Origin: an uncultured Akkermansia sp.
Lineage (GTDB): Bacteria > Verrucomicrobiota > Verrucomicrobiia > Verrucomicrobiales > Akkermansiaceae
Direction: 5' to 3'
Length of the DNA: 52,905 nt
Assembly: GCA_947588735.1 (NCBI GenBank)
Contig: CANQAD010000007.1
Span: 1-52,905 of the forward strand
The notes beneath the pieces were generated by a model. The model was not told the DNA's origin. It saw only the letters and a list, made by a program, of their open reading frames with translations, and ran no database searches. How positions within the stretch are numbered: the first letter of the stretch is position 1; every line of letters starts with the position of its first letter. Below, in pieces: positions 27,061 to 36,381 of this stretch. A program made the position numbers and the translations under genes.

Positions 27061-27283
27061 GGGCAAATGCATTTGAAAAGAGTCGAGTAACGGAGGATAT
27101 GTTCGAAGAGATTGGCATGTCCCGTATTTGTGGCTCAAAAAGATCGTGACAAGGAACGCTTGCATGCTGAGAATTGGGCCGACTCATTCCTCATTTCCAC
27201 AGGCCTTAACGGTCCGAAAAATCACGCAATGCGCACAAAATCAACATCGTAAATAACAGGCGCGTTTGCTCATGCGTTTGCCC
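27061..27283. mobile_element. Degenerate copy C of the MITE-like element
   Basis: Starts GGGCAAATGCATTTGAAA and ends ATGCGTTTGCCC, with the internal AACGGAGGATAT and the right-end ACGCAATGCGCACAAA block lined up as in copies A and B. It is clearly older: the right-end hairpin no longer pairs well and no flanking direct repeat is seen. Same orientation as copy A, on the other side of the DUF362 gene. Confidence 0.6.
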
Positions 27284-27722
27284 CACACGTGTCCCCCAAA
27301 AGATATTCTCCGGGCTTATTGAACCCATTTCCTATGCGTTTTCCAGGGACGAAAGAAGGAAGCCAGCGAGACAGCAACCCATGGACGATTCAGCAAAGCG
27401 GTGAAAACCTCCGAGGGCGCGCAGGAGGATTGGACAAAAGCACAGCTTTTGCCCGAAGGGAGAAGTGCCGATGGGGCGGCGCTGAGTCACCCCGGCATGG
27501 CATCACTCTGGGTGCTTTCCCTTGATCATCGCATCTCGTCTTCAAAATTCCGCTTCGCTTTTGCTTCGTACCCCGCGCGCCAGCGCGCACTCTTCCTAAA
27601 TCGTCATTCGTAAATCGGAAATTACCAATGGGTTATCCTTTATGATGCGACGATAACCGCCTGTTGGGATTGCTTTTTCTTGGGACGGATGTGCGTTTGC
27701 CCTGTTGTGCTTCAGCGCAGGC
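27284..27722. other. Gene-free region upstream of dnaE
   Basis: No supported gene. Two details: a 7-bp perfect hairpin (CAAAAGC at 27435-27441, GCTTTTG at 27445-27451), and around 27597-27622 a stretch reading AAATCGTCATTCGTAAATC that resembles the AT-rich part of the MITE-like element. It may be built from decayed repeat pieces. Confidence 0.4.
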
Positions 27723-27751
27723 TTGCTAAAATCGCCCATCTGTGGTAGAGT
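27723..27751 (+). promoter_or_regulatory. dnaE promoter, leaderless arrangement
   Basis: TTGCTA at 27723-27728, a 17-bp spacer and TAGAGT at 27746-27751. The ATG at 27757 is 5 nt after the -10 box. The frame is open to a GTG at 27742, but that codon lies just before the -10 and could not be transcribed from here. Confidence 0.65.
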
Positions 27752-27756
27752 GGGGC

Positions 27757-30700
27757 ATGGCTTTCGCGCATCTGCACGTGCACACCGAATACTCCTTGTT
27801 GGATGGAATGATTCGCACAAAGGAGCTCATCAGGAGGTGTACTGAAATGGGAATGGATTCCGCGGCTATTACTGACCACGGAAATGTTTTTGCCGCTATT
27901 GAATTTCTCGTAAACGCTAAGAAACATAACAAGGAAGTTGAGGTATGGAATGCCGAGCACCCGGACGAAAGAAAATCCTATTTTAAACCGATTTTGGGTT
28001 GCGAAATCTACCTCTCCCCCACGCCTCTGAATGTAAAAAAACAAATTCCTGGCCGCAATAAGTACACGCACTTGGTGCTGCTTTGCGAGAACAATCGCGG
28101 TTGGGCGAATCTCATCAAATTGGTGAGCCGAGGACACTTGGAGGGTTTTTACTACAAACCACGAGTGGATATAGCCACCCTGCGTCAGTACAGCGAGGGG
28201 CTCATTTGTCTTACAGGTTGTATTTCTGGGCCCTTGCAGGAGTGGATTCTGCAGGGCCGTCCGGAAAAGGCTGAGGAGGTACTCCTTGAGCTCCGTGATA
28301 TCTTTGGGACAGACAATCTGTTCGTGGAGTTACAGGACCACGAGCTGGAGAATGAGCGTTTTTGCACTCCGGAATTGGTGCGCTTGGCGCGTAAACATAA
28401 AGTACCACTGGTGGTGACGAACGATGCACATTTCTTAAATGCGTCTGACCACGATGCGCACGACATCCTCATCTGCGTTGGTACGGGCAACAAGCGCAAG
28501 GACGCCAAACGCATGCGATACCCCGCATCTTCTTACCTGAAAAACGAGGAGGAAATGCTCGAGCTTTTCCCGGATTATCCGGAAGCTTACGCCAACACGC
28601 AAAAAATTGCTGAGCGCTGCAACGTTTCTATTAAGTTGGATTCTACTTCCACTGACCGCTACCCGGAGTTTAATACCCCGGATGGTTCGCCGCGCGAAGA
28701 GTATTTGCGCAAAGTTTGCTACGAGGGGCTGGTCAAACGCTACGGTGAAGAGCGCGCCAAAAACGATACCACGCTCCGGGAACGCTTGGAAACTGAACTG
28801 GGGGTCATCAATCAGTTGCGCTTTGCGAGTTACTTCCTCATCACCGCTGACTTCATCAACTGGGCCAAGGATCACGATATTCCGGTGGGCCCGGGACGCG
28901 GCTCGGCGGCGGGTTCATTGGTGGCGTACTGCATGCGCATCACCAATATCGACCCCATGGCATTCGACCTGCTCTTCGAGCGTTTCCTGAACCCGGAGCG
29001 TGTCAGCCCGCCGGACATCGACATCGACTTCTGCCAGACGCGCCGCCCGGAGGTCATCGATTACGTGCGCAACAAGTACGGCGAGCGTGCCGTGAGCCAT
29101 ATCATCACCTACGGTACCATGGGCGCCAAATCGGTCATTCGCGATGTGGCGCGCGTGCTCGATCTCAGCTATGCAGACAGCGACCGCATTGCCAAGCTTA
29201 TCGAAAGCGGACCGAATGTCAGCCTCAAAAGCAGCTACGACAACAGCGAGGAGCTGCGGCAACTTGTCATGGGCAGCACGTATGGCGAGGTGTGGAAGTA
29301 TGCCCTCAGACTGGAGGGTACCATCCGCAACGTGGGGATGCACGCTGCCGGCGTGGTGATCGGCGATCGCCCCTTGGATGAGTACGTGGCGCTCACTCGT
29401 GACAACCTGAGTAATCCCGAGGGCGAAGTGGTGGCGCAGTGCGATATGGGCGCCATCTACAACGCCGGTCTGCTCAAGATGGATTTCCTGGGGCTCAAGA
29501 CGCTCACGGTGATGAAAGACGCCGAGCGCTACGTGCGCATGCGCGTGCCGGATTTTCGCTATGATGAGGTGGATATCCGCGATGCGGAGACGCTGGCGTT
29601 GCTCAACCGCGGGGATACCATGGGCGTGTTCCAGTTGGAAAGTGGCGGGATGGTTGACACGTGTCGCCGCTACGGGATTGACAAGATCGATGACATCATC
29701 GCGCTGCTCGCCCTGTACCGCCCGGGCGCCATGCAGTTCATGGACGAGATGATTGCCGTGAAGAAGGGCGAAAAAACGGCGGAGTACGAGCACCCGCTGC
29801 TCGAGCAGGTGTCCGGTCCCACCTACGGGGTGATGATTTACCAGGAGCAGGTGCAGGCGGCTGCCAAGCTGCTGGCCGGCTACACGCTGGGCGGCGCCGA
29901 TTTGCTGCGCCGCGCCATGGGACACAAGGATCTGGAGGAAATGAAGGAGCAGCGCGCCCGCTTCGTGAAAGGCTGCCGCGAAACCAACGGCATTGATGAG
30001 GCGACGGCCGATGCCATCTTCGATAAGATCCAAAAGTTCGCGGGATATGGCTTCAACAAGTCCCACTCCGCATGCTACGGTCATATCTCCTATTGGACGG
30101 CCTACCTGAAAGCGCACTTCCCCGTGGAGTTCCTCTGCGGTCTTATGTCCAACGAGGCGACTAATGAGAAAATCGGCATTTTCATCCAGGAGGCGAACCG
30201 CATGGGCATCGAGGTGCTTGGACCTTGCGTGAACCACTCCGCCGTCAAATTCCGCCCGGAGACCATGCCCAATGGGCGTCTCGCTGTGCGCTTCGGTCTG
30301 GCGGCGGTGAAGAGCATGAGCTCCGACACCGTACGCGTTATCGAGGAGGAGCGCGAGGCTCACGGTCCCTACGCCAGCCTGGAAGACTTCTGCTATCGCA
30401 TCCCGCCGCAGAATGTACGCCGCAACCAAATTGAGGTGCTGGTGCAGTGCGGAGCTTTTGATTGCATGCACGTGAGCCGCGCTGCGCTTTTTGAAAGTAT
30501 CGATCGCGCACTGGGTGGCGCAGCTCCGGTACATCGTGACAACGAAGCCGGGCAGATGGCTCTCTTCGACATGACCAGTACCACTGTGCAGAAGGAAGAC
30601 TCTGCTTCATCCATTCACGAATGGCCCAAAGAGAAGCGTCTGGACGAGGAGAAGTCTCTCACCGGCGCTTACTTCTCCGGCAACCCATTGGACTCCATGC

Positions 30701-31275
30701 GTGGCATCATTGACCAGCCCAAGTACGTGTCCATCGGTACGCTGCCGGAGCTCACCCGCGATGAAATCCAGAATGTGCGCGACATGGCCGGCATGATCCG
30801 CTCCGTTGCCATCAAGTCCAGCAAGAGTAGCGGTCAGAAGTTTGCCGTCATCACTGTGGAGGATTTTACCGGCAGCACGGAGGCGCTTGTGTGGGGCGAT
30901 TCCTACACAAAGGCTGCCGCAGTGGAGGGATTGCTGCAGGAGGGCAGCTTCGTGCGCTTCCGTGCCCGCATTTCGGAGGACGATCGTACCGGCGGTAAAC
31001 GTGTGTCAGCCAACGGGTTGGAGCTCATCACTATGGTCTCCCGTTCATCCCGTGGCAAATCAGCCACTTTTTATCCCATCAACCTGCTTACCACGCGCCA
31101 CGATGCCGGAGATATCGCCCTCATCAAAAAAATCCTCTCTTCCCACCCCGGCAAAACTCCCGTGCGCATTATTTTCCGTAACTCTCTAGGTAACATCGCC
31201 ACCATTCAGCTCGGTAGGTCCTTCGCCGTCACCCCTTCCTCTGACCTTGACCGCTGTTTGTCACTTTATGCATAA
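27757..31275 (+). CDS. dnaE: DNA polymerase III alpha subunit
   Basis: The replicative polymerase, 1172 residues, close to E. coli DnaE (1160). It opens with the PHP domain motif FAHLHVHTEYSLLDGM, which fixes the start at ATG 27757. The polymerase core includes PVGPGRGSAAGSLVAYC and the catalytic aspartates in PPDIDIDFCQ (about residues 414-423). GYGFNKSHSACYG marks the fingers region, and an OB-fold is seen near the C-terminus (MAGMIRSVAIKSS, EDFTGSTEALVW). Base composition shifts to higher GC in the middle of the gene (about 28.8-30.4 kb). It is monocistronic, with the promoter directly at the ATG. Confidence 0.96.
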   Translation: MAFAHLHVHTEYSLLDGMIRTKELIRRCTEMGMDSAAITDHGNVFAAIEFLVNAKKHNKEVEVWNAEHPDERKSYFKPILGCEIYLSPTPLNVKKQIPGRNKYTHLVLLCENNRGWANLIKLVSRGHLEGFYYKPRVDIATLRQYSEGLICLTGCISGPLQEWILQGRPEKAEEVLLELRDIFGTDNLFVELQDHELENERFCTPELVRLARKHKVPLVVTNDAHFLNASDHDAHDILICVGTGNKRKDAKRMRYPASSYLKNEEEMLELFPDYPEAYANTQKIAERCNVSIKLDSTSTDRYPEFNTPDGSPREEYLRKVCYEGLVKRYGEERAKNDTTLRERLETELGVINQLRFASYFLITADFINWAKDHDIPVGPGRGSAAGSLVAYCMRITNIDPMAFDLLFERFLNPERVSPPDIDIDFCQTRRPEVIDYVRNKYGERAVSHIITYGTMGAKSVIRDVARVLDLSYADSDRIAKLIESGPNVSLKSSYDNSEELRQLVMGSTYGEVWKYALRLEGTIRNVGMHAAGVVIGDRPLDEYVALTRDNLSNPEGEVVAQCDMGAIYNAGLLKMDFLGLKTLTVMKDAERYVRMRVPDFRYDEVDIRDAETLALLNRGDTMGVFQLESGGMVDTCRRYGIDKIDDIIALLALYRPGAMQFMDEMIAVKKGEKTAEYEHPLLEQVSGPTYGVMIYQEQVQAAAKLLAGYTLGGADLLRRAMGHKDLEEMKEQRARFVKGCRETNGIDEATADAIFDKIQKFAGYGFNKSHSACYGHISYWTAYLKAHFPVEFLCGLMSNEATNEKIGIFIQEANRMGIEVLGPCVNHSAVKFRPETMPNGRLAVRFGLAAVKSMSSDTVRVIEEEREAHGPYASLEDFCYRIPPQNVRRNQIEVLVQCGAFDCMHVSRAALFESIDRALGGAAPVHRDNEAGQMALFDMTSTTVQKEDSASSIHEWPKEKRLDEEKSLTGAYFSGNPLDSMRGIIDQPKYVSIGTLPELTRDEIQNVRDMAGMIRSVAIKSSKSSGQKFAVITVEDFTGSTEALVWGDSYTKAAAVEGLLQEGSFVRFRARISEDDRTGGKRVSANGLELITMVSRSSRGKSATFYPINLLTTRHDAGDIALIKKILSSHPGKTPVRIIFRNSLGNIATIQLGRSFAVTPSSDLDRCLSLYA

Positions 31276-31579
31276 AACGTGTGACATGGTGAGATGTATG
31301 TTTGAAGGGCTCTTTTCATTCTGTGGTGTACTTTTCGAATAAAATAGTAAAACAGGTTCATATCAACTTACCGTTCGTAACTGGAGGTAAACAAATATTG
31401 ACTTGCCTCCCGAAACCTCTTCGAGTTTCTTTTCTATATTAATCTCCATAATTCTACTGAAAAATCAATTTTTTTCTGGACATATCTAACGAAAAAAGAT
31501 AGAAAAGATTCGTACAAACGGGGCTGAGTTGGTAAAAGACTACGTATCCTCTTGATCGGATAAGGCAATAATTACTGCA
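31276..31579 (+). other. AT-rich gap after dnaE with candidate terminator
   Basis: No gene seen. At 31412-31429 a small hairpin (GAAA-C-CTC, loop TTC, GAGTTTC) is followed by TTTTCT and may end dnaE transcription. A second inverted repeat (GGAGGTAA at 31383-31390, TTGCCTCC at 31403-31410) lies just before it. The sharp drop in GC marks the start of the accessory block. Confidence 0.4.
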
Positions 31580-32140
31580 ATGGACAAATCGATAACGGAC
31601 GCTCAGGGAAATGATGAAAAGATGCCGACTCAGGGAACGGAGGCTGCAGTGAATGGGACGACGCAAGACCAAGTCGCCTATTACGTGCAGCGCAGAGAAG
31701 GTCACAGTGGTCCACATACGGTATCAGCATTGAGAGATCTACTTGCAACGGGTGAGATCTGGGAGAATTCCTTGGTCTGGAGAGAAGGCATGTCGAAGTG
31801 GGAACCGTATGCTCAAGTTTTTCACGTAACTCCCACACCTCCCCCATTACAGCCGCCTACGCGGGAAAACGATAAGGATAAAGGGACTGATGCCAAAAGT
31901 AATCTCCCCTTTGACACTATGTCAGACACTCAGCAGCTCTACCATGTAAATGCAAGCAGTGGATCTGCCGGACCATACACGTTGGATTCTATCAAAAAGA
32001 TGGTGCAAAATGGGCAACTGTCAGCGGACGTTCAAGTATGTTTGCCGGGCGAGCAGAATTGGGTGCCGCCTGCGAACCTGCAGAATGAGCAGAAGCCGGA
32101 TATGCCTACAGTCAACACATTACGTCTTATTGCGAGATAG
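31580..32140 (+). CDS. Two-GYF-domain protein, apparent chimera of the next two genes
   Basis: A 186-residue soluble protein with two GYF_2-type domains: the first at about 33-80 (YYVQRREGHSGPHTVSALRDL ... WEPYAQVF), the second at about 119-170 (LYHVNASSGSAGPYTLDSI ... NWVPPANL). GYF_2 domains are thought to bind proline-rich peptides, and a PPPLQPPT stretch lies between the two. The first 113 residues match the start of the next gene. From 31919 onward the DNA is almost identical to the start of the third GYF gene (four mismatches in 179 nt), with the join exactly at that gene's ATG. It lacks the PrsW-like membrane domain of both relatives. Function unknown. Confidence 0.75.
   Translation: MDKSITDAQGNDEKMPTQGTEAAVNGTTQDQVAYYVQRREGHSGPHTVSALRDLLATGEIWENSLVWREGMSKWEPYAQVFHVTPTPPPLQPPTRENDKDKGTDAKSNLPFDTMSDTQQLYHVNASSGSAGPYTLDSIKKMVQNGQLSADVQVCLPGEQNWVPPANLQNEQKPDMPTVNTLRLIAR
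31919..32097 (+). repeat. Direct duplication (pairs with 33775-33953)
   Basis: 179 nt repeated in the same orientation at 33775-33953 with four mismatches counted by eye. It encodes one GYF_2 domain. The repeat starts at the ATG of the downstream gene and ends within the linker. Confidence 0.85.
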
Positions 32141-32214
32141 ATGTTTCAAAAATCAAAACTATGGCGGGAAAGAACTCCAATTTTTTAAGTCAAACAACAT
32201 AATAAATTACTGTG

Positions 32215-33660
32215 ATGAACGAATCGATAGTAGATGCGAAAACTGCTCAAAACGAGCAGCCTCAGAACAATGAGATCGGGATGAAGGATGTGACACAAGA
32301 TCTGCCTGCATACTACGTGCAGCGTGGAGATGGTTACGATGGTCCGTACACAGTTGAGGCGCTAGGTCAAATGCTTGCCGCGGGCAGAATCCAAGAGAAC
32401 TCTCTGATATGGAAAGAGGGTATGCCGGGATGGGAACCGTATGCGCAGGTGTTTCGAGCAGCTTCCACGCCTCCGCCGTTACAGCCTCCTACGAGGGAAA
32501 ACGATAAGGATAAAGAGACTGGTGCCAAAAGTAATCTCCTCTTTGACACTGTTTCCAAGATTGATTCATTTGTGGGTGGCGCTGCGGGATTGGAGGAACT
32601 CAGAGGATTTTCGTGGAAGAAGTTATTCTCCGCTGTTTTGAGACACCATGAGGACGAGGAATTATACGACGTGTTTCACTGCGGCTCATCTCACACAACG
32701 CCCAAAATTAGCGACGTGACTGCGGATTGGCCGACTCCGTGGATCTTTACTCGAGTCCTTTTGTACGGGATTATATTGTCGTTGTTGTTTGGTTGGTGTG
32801 CTATATCTAAGGAGAATATTCATTCCTACCCGGCGCTTATCATGACGGTGTCTCTCACCGTCCCTTTCACCGTACTCATATTATTTTTCGAGATCAATAT
32901 CAGGAGAGATATATCGATGTATAACGTGATCCGTGCTTTTGTGGGTGGCGGTGCAGTTTCCTTGGTTATTACGCTGTTGCTTCCCATTTTCCTTCCTGAC
33001 TTCATGAACTCTGGCGCATGTTGGGCCGGCCCGGTTGAAGAAACTTCAAAGCTTATGGCGGTGCTCGTTGTTTTTGTGCTTGCCCGGATGCGAGTTAATC
33101 ATATCCTCCAAGGCATACTGTTGGGTGGGGCTGTCGGTGCGGGTTTCGCCGCGTTTGAAACAGCAGGGTATGTATTTCGTGTCTTCTTGGCTTCTCGCCT
33201 AAGTGATGATGCCCTGATTTCCATTGCATTGCTCCGAGGTGTTTTTGCGCCTTTCTGTCACGTTGTATGGACGGCAATCTCCGCCGGCGCTCTTTGCCGT
33301 GTGATCCTTATTCGCCGTTCTGAACACAAACAAGATGCTCACGAGGGCTGTGACGTAGGGGCTCTCTTCGATAAACGCTTTTTACGGCTTTTCCTTATTC
33401 CCGTCATCCTCCATTTCTCTTGGAATGGTCTCGGTATGCTGTTGGGCACAATGAACCTAAGCAATGAGGTCTCTGAGATAGTCAGCTATGTCATGTTCGC
33501 ATTGCTCGGCGTGATTGCTTGGATTGTCGCTTTACGGCTCATACAGGAAGGAATTTCCGATGTTCAACGCGCCAAGCTTTTGGATCAAGAAGCTTCACAG
33601 TTTGCGTCATCAGACTGCGTTTCGAGAACTAATCCTCTTTCCCCCGCAGCAAGAATATGA
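32215..33660 (+). CDS. GYF domain plus PrsW-family membrane protease
   Basis: A 481-residue protein with an N-terminal GYF_2 domain (about 33-80), a Pro-rich linker and seven or eight membrane helices from about residue 175. The membrane part has the PrsW features: EETSK in the GPVEETSK segment (about 275-279), a Glu in AAFETAGY (about 315), His in FCHVVW (about 349) and HFSWNG (about 400). PrsW proteases cut membrane-bound anti-sigma factors or mature secreted peptides (known family role); the target here is unknown. ATG 32215 is used in place of the GTG at 32212. The GYF domain may recruit a Pro-rich partner. Confidence 0.8.
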   Translation: MNESIVDAKTAQNEQPQNNEIGMKDVTQDLPAYYVQRGDGYDGPYTVEALGQMLAAGRIQENSLIWKEGMPGWEPYAQVFRAASTPPPLQPPTRENDKDKETGAKSNLLFDTVSKIDSFVGGAAGLEELRGFSWKKLFSAVLRHHEDEELYDVFHCGSSHTTPKISDVTADWPTPWIFTRVLLYGIILSLLFGWCAISKENIHSYPALIMTVSLTVPFTVLILFFEINIRRDISMYNVIRAFVGGGAVSLVITLLLPIFLPDFMNSGACWAGPVEETSKLMAVLVVFVLARMRVNHILQGILLGGAVGAGFAAFETAGYVFRVFLASRLSDDALISIALLRGVFAPFCHVVWTAISAGALCRVILIRRSEHKQDAHEGCDVGALFDKRFLRLFLIPVILHFSWNGLGMLLGTMNLSNEVSEIVSYVMFALLGVIAWIVALRLIQEGISDVQRAKLLDQEASQFASSDCVSRTNPLSPAARI

Positions 33661-33774
33661 GGGGAAGGTTGTTGCAGAAAGGGAATTTCGACAACTTCAG
33701 ACTGTATAACCAATCGTAAAAATCCTTATAAACTTTATCAATAACCGGTTATCAAACTTCAACAGTATCTAATT

Positions 33775-33953
33775 ATGTCAGACACTCAGCAGCTCTACTA
33801 TGTAAATGCAAGCAATGGATCTGCCGGACCATACACGTTGGATTCTATCAAAACGATGGTGCAAAATGGGCAACTGTCAGCGGACGTTCAAGTATGTTTG
33901 CCGGGCGAGCAGAATTGGGTGCCGCTTGCGAACCTGCAGAATGAGCAGAAGCC
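33775..33953 (+). repeat. Direct duplication (pairs with 31919-32097)
   Basis: The second copy of the 179-nt GYF-coding repeat, here forming the natural start of the gene. Near-identity over this segment against weaker similarity elsewhere implies recent duplication or gene conversion. Confidence 0.85.
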
Positions 33954-35313
33954 AGTTGTCCCTGGGGGAAATCCACATGCAGAGAAGCTCTATTATGTGC
34001 AGCAAGGGGAGGAGTCGAAAGGACCGTACCGGCTTGAGGAGTTGCAGGATATGGCGGCTAAGGGACTGGTGACGCCGAAAACGTATGTGTGGTATGAGGG
34101 TGCTCCAAGTTGGGCGCCGTATGGGCAAATTTTACAGCAAGGAAGCAATGCAGCCGCGGTTGCAAATCAGGAGGCAGATAGACGACAGCAAGGGAGCAGT
34201 TCATCGCTCATCGAGAAAGGGTTGAAGGTTAAAGATAAGGTGGTTGGAACCGTATCGAAAGTCAATTCAATGGTTGTGGCAACTGCCGATTTGCATAAGT
34301 TGGAAGGATTTTCATGGAAATCCTTTTTCGGCGGAGTATTTCGTAAACATCCCGATGAAGAGGTGTATGAAATCTTCCAATGCGGTACACCGACTTCGAC
34401 GCCAACCATTGAGCAGATCTCTAATAAATGGCCGACTCCCTGGCTTTTCTCGCGCTTTCTTTTCTTTGGGATGGCGTTGTTCGGTATATTCTGGTATTTT
34501 GTTTTCAAACAAAAATTACCGGAGTTGGCTCCGTTTTACTGCATTACGGCGGCTCTCTTCTTCCCTTTGGCTCTCTATATTCTCTTTTACGAGTTAAACA
34601 TCTGGCGCAATATTTCCATGTATAATGCCGTGCGATGTTTGGTGGTGGGAGGCGTACTCGCTCTTATCTTTACCGTTTTGAAAGGGAAGAATATAGATGG
34701 CGATAAGTGGTATCTTGAGGCGCCGGTGAAAGAGTATTGTAAGTTGCTTTCGGCGCTGTACATCGGCTCCATGCTCGCCAAAATGCGCATGAATCGCATT
34801 CTTCCGGGAATGTTGATGGGGTGTGCTGTAGGAGCGGGATTGACTGTTATTGAGGGGGCAGGCGACATATTTAGATCAGAGGGCGAGGGAGGCTTGATGT
34901 TGGTTGTAACGGAGTCTTTGTATGAATTTCTGGAGGTAGTGTGGTGCATAATCACAGTGGGCGCTTTTTGCAAGGTTCAAGCTTTGCGGGAAAAAGAGAA
35001 GGGACAAGGGGAAGAGAAGTGGAGCAAAGCTACCATGTTTGACCGGCGATTCATCGTCTTAGCTGCCATGCCCTTGCTTATGCATCTTGCCATGACATTT
35101 ATCCGTTACATCGGAGAACAGGATATTCTCAACACTGCCGTTCTCGGTTTTGCGTATTTGGTATGTATCATCGTCTTCATGACTGTGTCCTGGTTGGTTG
35201 TCCTGCGGTTGATACAGAATGGGATTGACCAAGTACGCGAGGAAAAAGAGGCGCTCCAAAATGCGGAACCGGAGCAAACTCCGGCGGAGGCTATGCCGGA
35301 ACAGGCGTCGTGA
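33775..35313 (+). CDS. Two GYF domains plus PrsW-like membrane domain with altered active site
   Basis: A 512-residue paralogue of the previous gene with two GYF_2 domains (about 7-55 and 73-120) and the same helix pattern (HKLEGFSWKSFFGG, NKWPTPWLFSRF align well). The presumed catalytic positions differ: EETSK becomes KEYCK (about 319-323), the FCHVVW His becomes Glu (about 387), and the HFSWNG Asn is gone (HLAMTF), while the middle Glu (TVIEGAG) stays. It is probably not an active protease and may act as a partner or regulator. The upstream gap of 114 bp holds no clear promoter. Confidence 0.75.
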   Translation: MSDTQQLYYVNASNGSAGPYTLDSIKTMVQNGQLSADVQVCLPGEQNWVPLANLQNEQKPVVPGGNPHAEKLYYVQQGEESKGPYRLEELQDMAAKGLVTPKTYVWYEGAPSWAPYGQILQQGSNAAAVANQEADRRQQGSSSSLIEKGLKVKDKVVGTVSKVNSMVVATADLHKLEGFSWKSFFGGVFRKHPDEEVYEIFQCGTPTSTPTIEQISNKWPTPWLFSRFLFFGMALFGIFWYFVFKQKLPELAPFYCITAALFFPLALYILFYELNIWRNISMYNAVRCLVVGGVLALIFTVLKGKNIDGDKWYLEAPVKEYCKLLSALYIGSMLAKMRMNRILPGMLMGCAVGAGLTVIEGAGDIFRSEGEGGLMLVVTESLYEFLEVVWCIITVGAFCKVQALREKEKGQGEEKWSKATMFDRRFIVLAAMPLLMHLAMTFIRYIGEQDILNTAVLGFAYLVCIIVFMTVSWLVVLRLIQNGIDQVREEKEALQNAEPEQTPAEAMPEQAS

Positions 35314-35515
35314 GCCAACAGAATGCCAAGAAGCGCTGTGCGTGGTGTCTCTTCTTCTGTTTCGGCAGGTGGGCGCGCGCTAAATTTTAGAGCGGAAAAA
35401 TATGGAATGACGCCGTTTATTCTTGATGCCTGTTTCGAGATATGATACTCTGTAATTATACATATTAATGATGTATCAATTGAATTTGTATCTATAATGA
35501 GAAAAAGTAAAGACG

Positions 35516-36367
35516 ATGAAGGGCGATAGTACCACAGGGCGGAACAGGTGGAAGTGGATTTCATGCGTAGCAATTCTGGTCGCTTTGGGAGTGGCGGTCA
35601 CTTTGGCTGTCCGTGCCTTGACAAGGCGGGCGCCGAAGGAGCAATGTGCTATTGATCGAGCTTACCTTGCGGGGGAGAAAGCAATTGATCAAGGTATTGC
35701 AGATATGGATCAGTGGTACAAGACGGTGATTGACGCGCGCGCAGAAAAGGCAGCCGGAGCGCTCATTGGTTGGCGCGCCAAGTGGGTTCTTTTGAAGGAT
35801 CAGTTTAAGTCAGAGAATGAAAAAGAGATGCCGAAGTTCCGGCAGAGGATGCTTGAGGAGAATTTGTACACGCAGGCGGAGAAGCAGAAGGTGATTGCCG
35901 GGGTAATTGGTTCAGTGGTGCTGCAGTGGATGGATATCGAAAACACGCTAGCTAAGGAGACGCATTGCTATGCTCTTACAACGGAAGCAAAAGCTCGTGC
36001 GGTGGAAGCTAATCACGCGAGTCTTCCCGGAGACGGAGTTGATGACGAATTGCAAAAGGATATATACCGAGAGATTGCTTCGAACGTGGGAGGAGAAGTG
36101 GCGGCTATGGTTGCTGTGCAGCTGGCAACATCGGCCGGGATTTTGGGTACAAGCACAGCTTTATCTTGGGAAACTCTTGGTATATCGGTAGTCGCCGGGG
36201 TTCTTGTGGATGTGATTGTCGGTAAAATTATGGATGCGGAAGGGAAGGTGAAGCAGAAGCTTGTGGCAAGCCTGGAGGCTGAGCGAGATGATTTGAAGGC
36301 TAAATTGCGTGATGCTTTGATGGAGGCGCTCAAGAAGCGCCGCGGCGAATGGGAAAAACAGATTTAG
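35516..36367 (+). CDS. Hypothetical membrane protein, first gene of the dynamin-like operon
   Basis: A 283-residue protein I do not recognise. It has an N-terminal membrane anchor (about 13-33), an extracytoplasmic or cytoplasmic helical domain, a hydrophobic Gly/Ala-rich region at about 190-225 that could be one or two further membrane segments, and a charged coiled coil at the end (EAERDDLKAKLRDALMEALK). A TATAAT box at 35493-35498 lies 17 nt before the ATG, without a good -35. It is followed after 14 bp by the next membrane protein and then the GTPase, so it is likely a component of the same membrane system. Confidence 0.7.
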   Translation: MKGDSTTGRNRWKWISCVAILVALGVAVTLAVRALTRRAPKEQCAIDRAYLAGEKAIDQGIADMDQWYKTVIDARAEKAAGALIGWRAKWVLLKDQFKSENEKEMPKFRQRMLEENLYTQAEKQKVIAGVIGSVVLQWMDIENTLAKETHCYALTTEAKARAVEANHASLPGDGVDDELQKDIYREIASNVGGEVAAMVAVQLATSAGILGTSTALSWETLGISVVAGVLVDVIVGKIMDAEGKVKQKLVASLEAERDDLKAKLRDALMEALKKRRGEWEKQI

Positions 36368-36381
36368 CCATCCAAAAAGCC

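Noticed and set aside
27289..27525. 78-codon frame between copy C of the repeat and dnaE
   Set aside because: Composition and lack of start signals suggest a chance frame in gene-free DNA.
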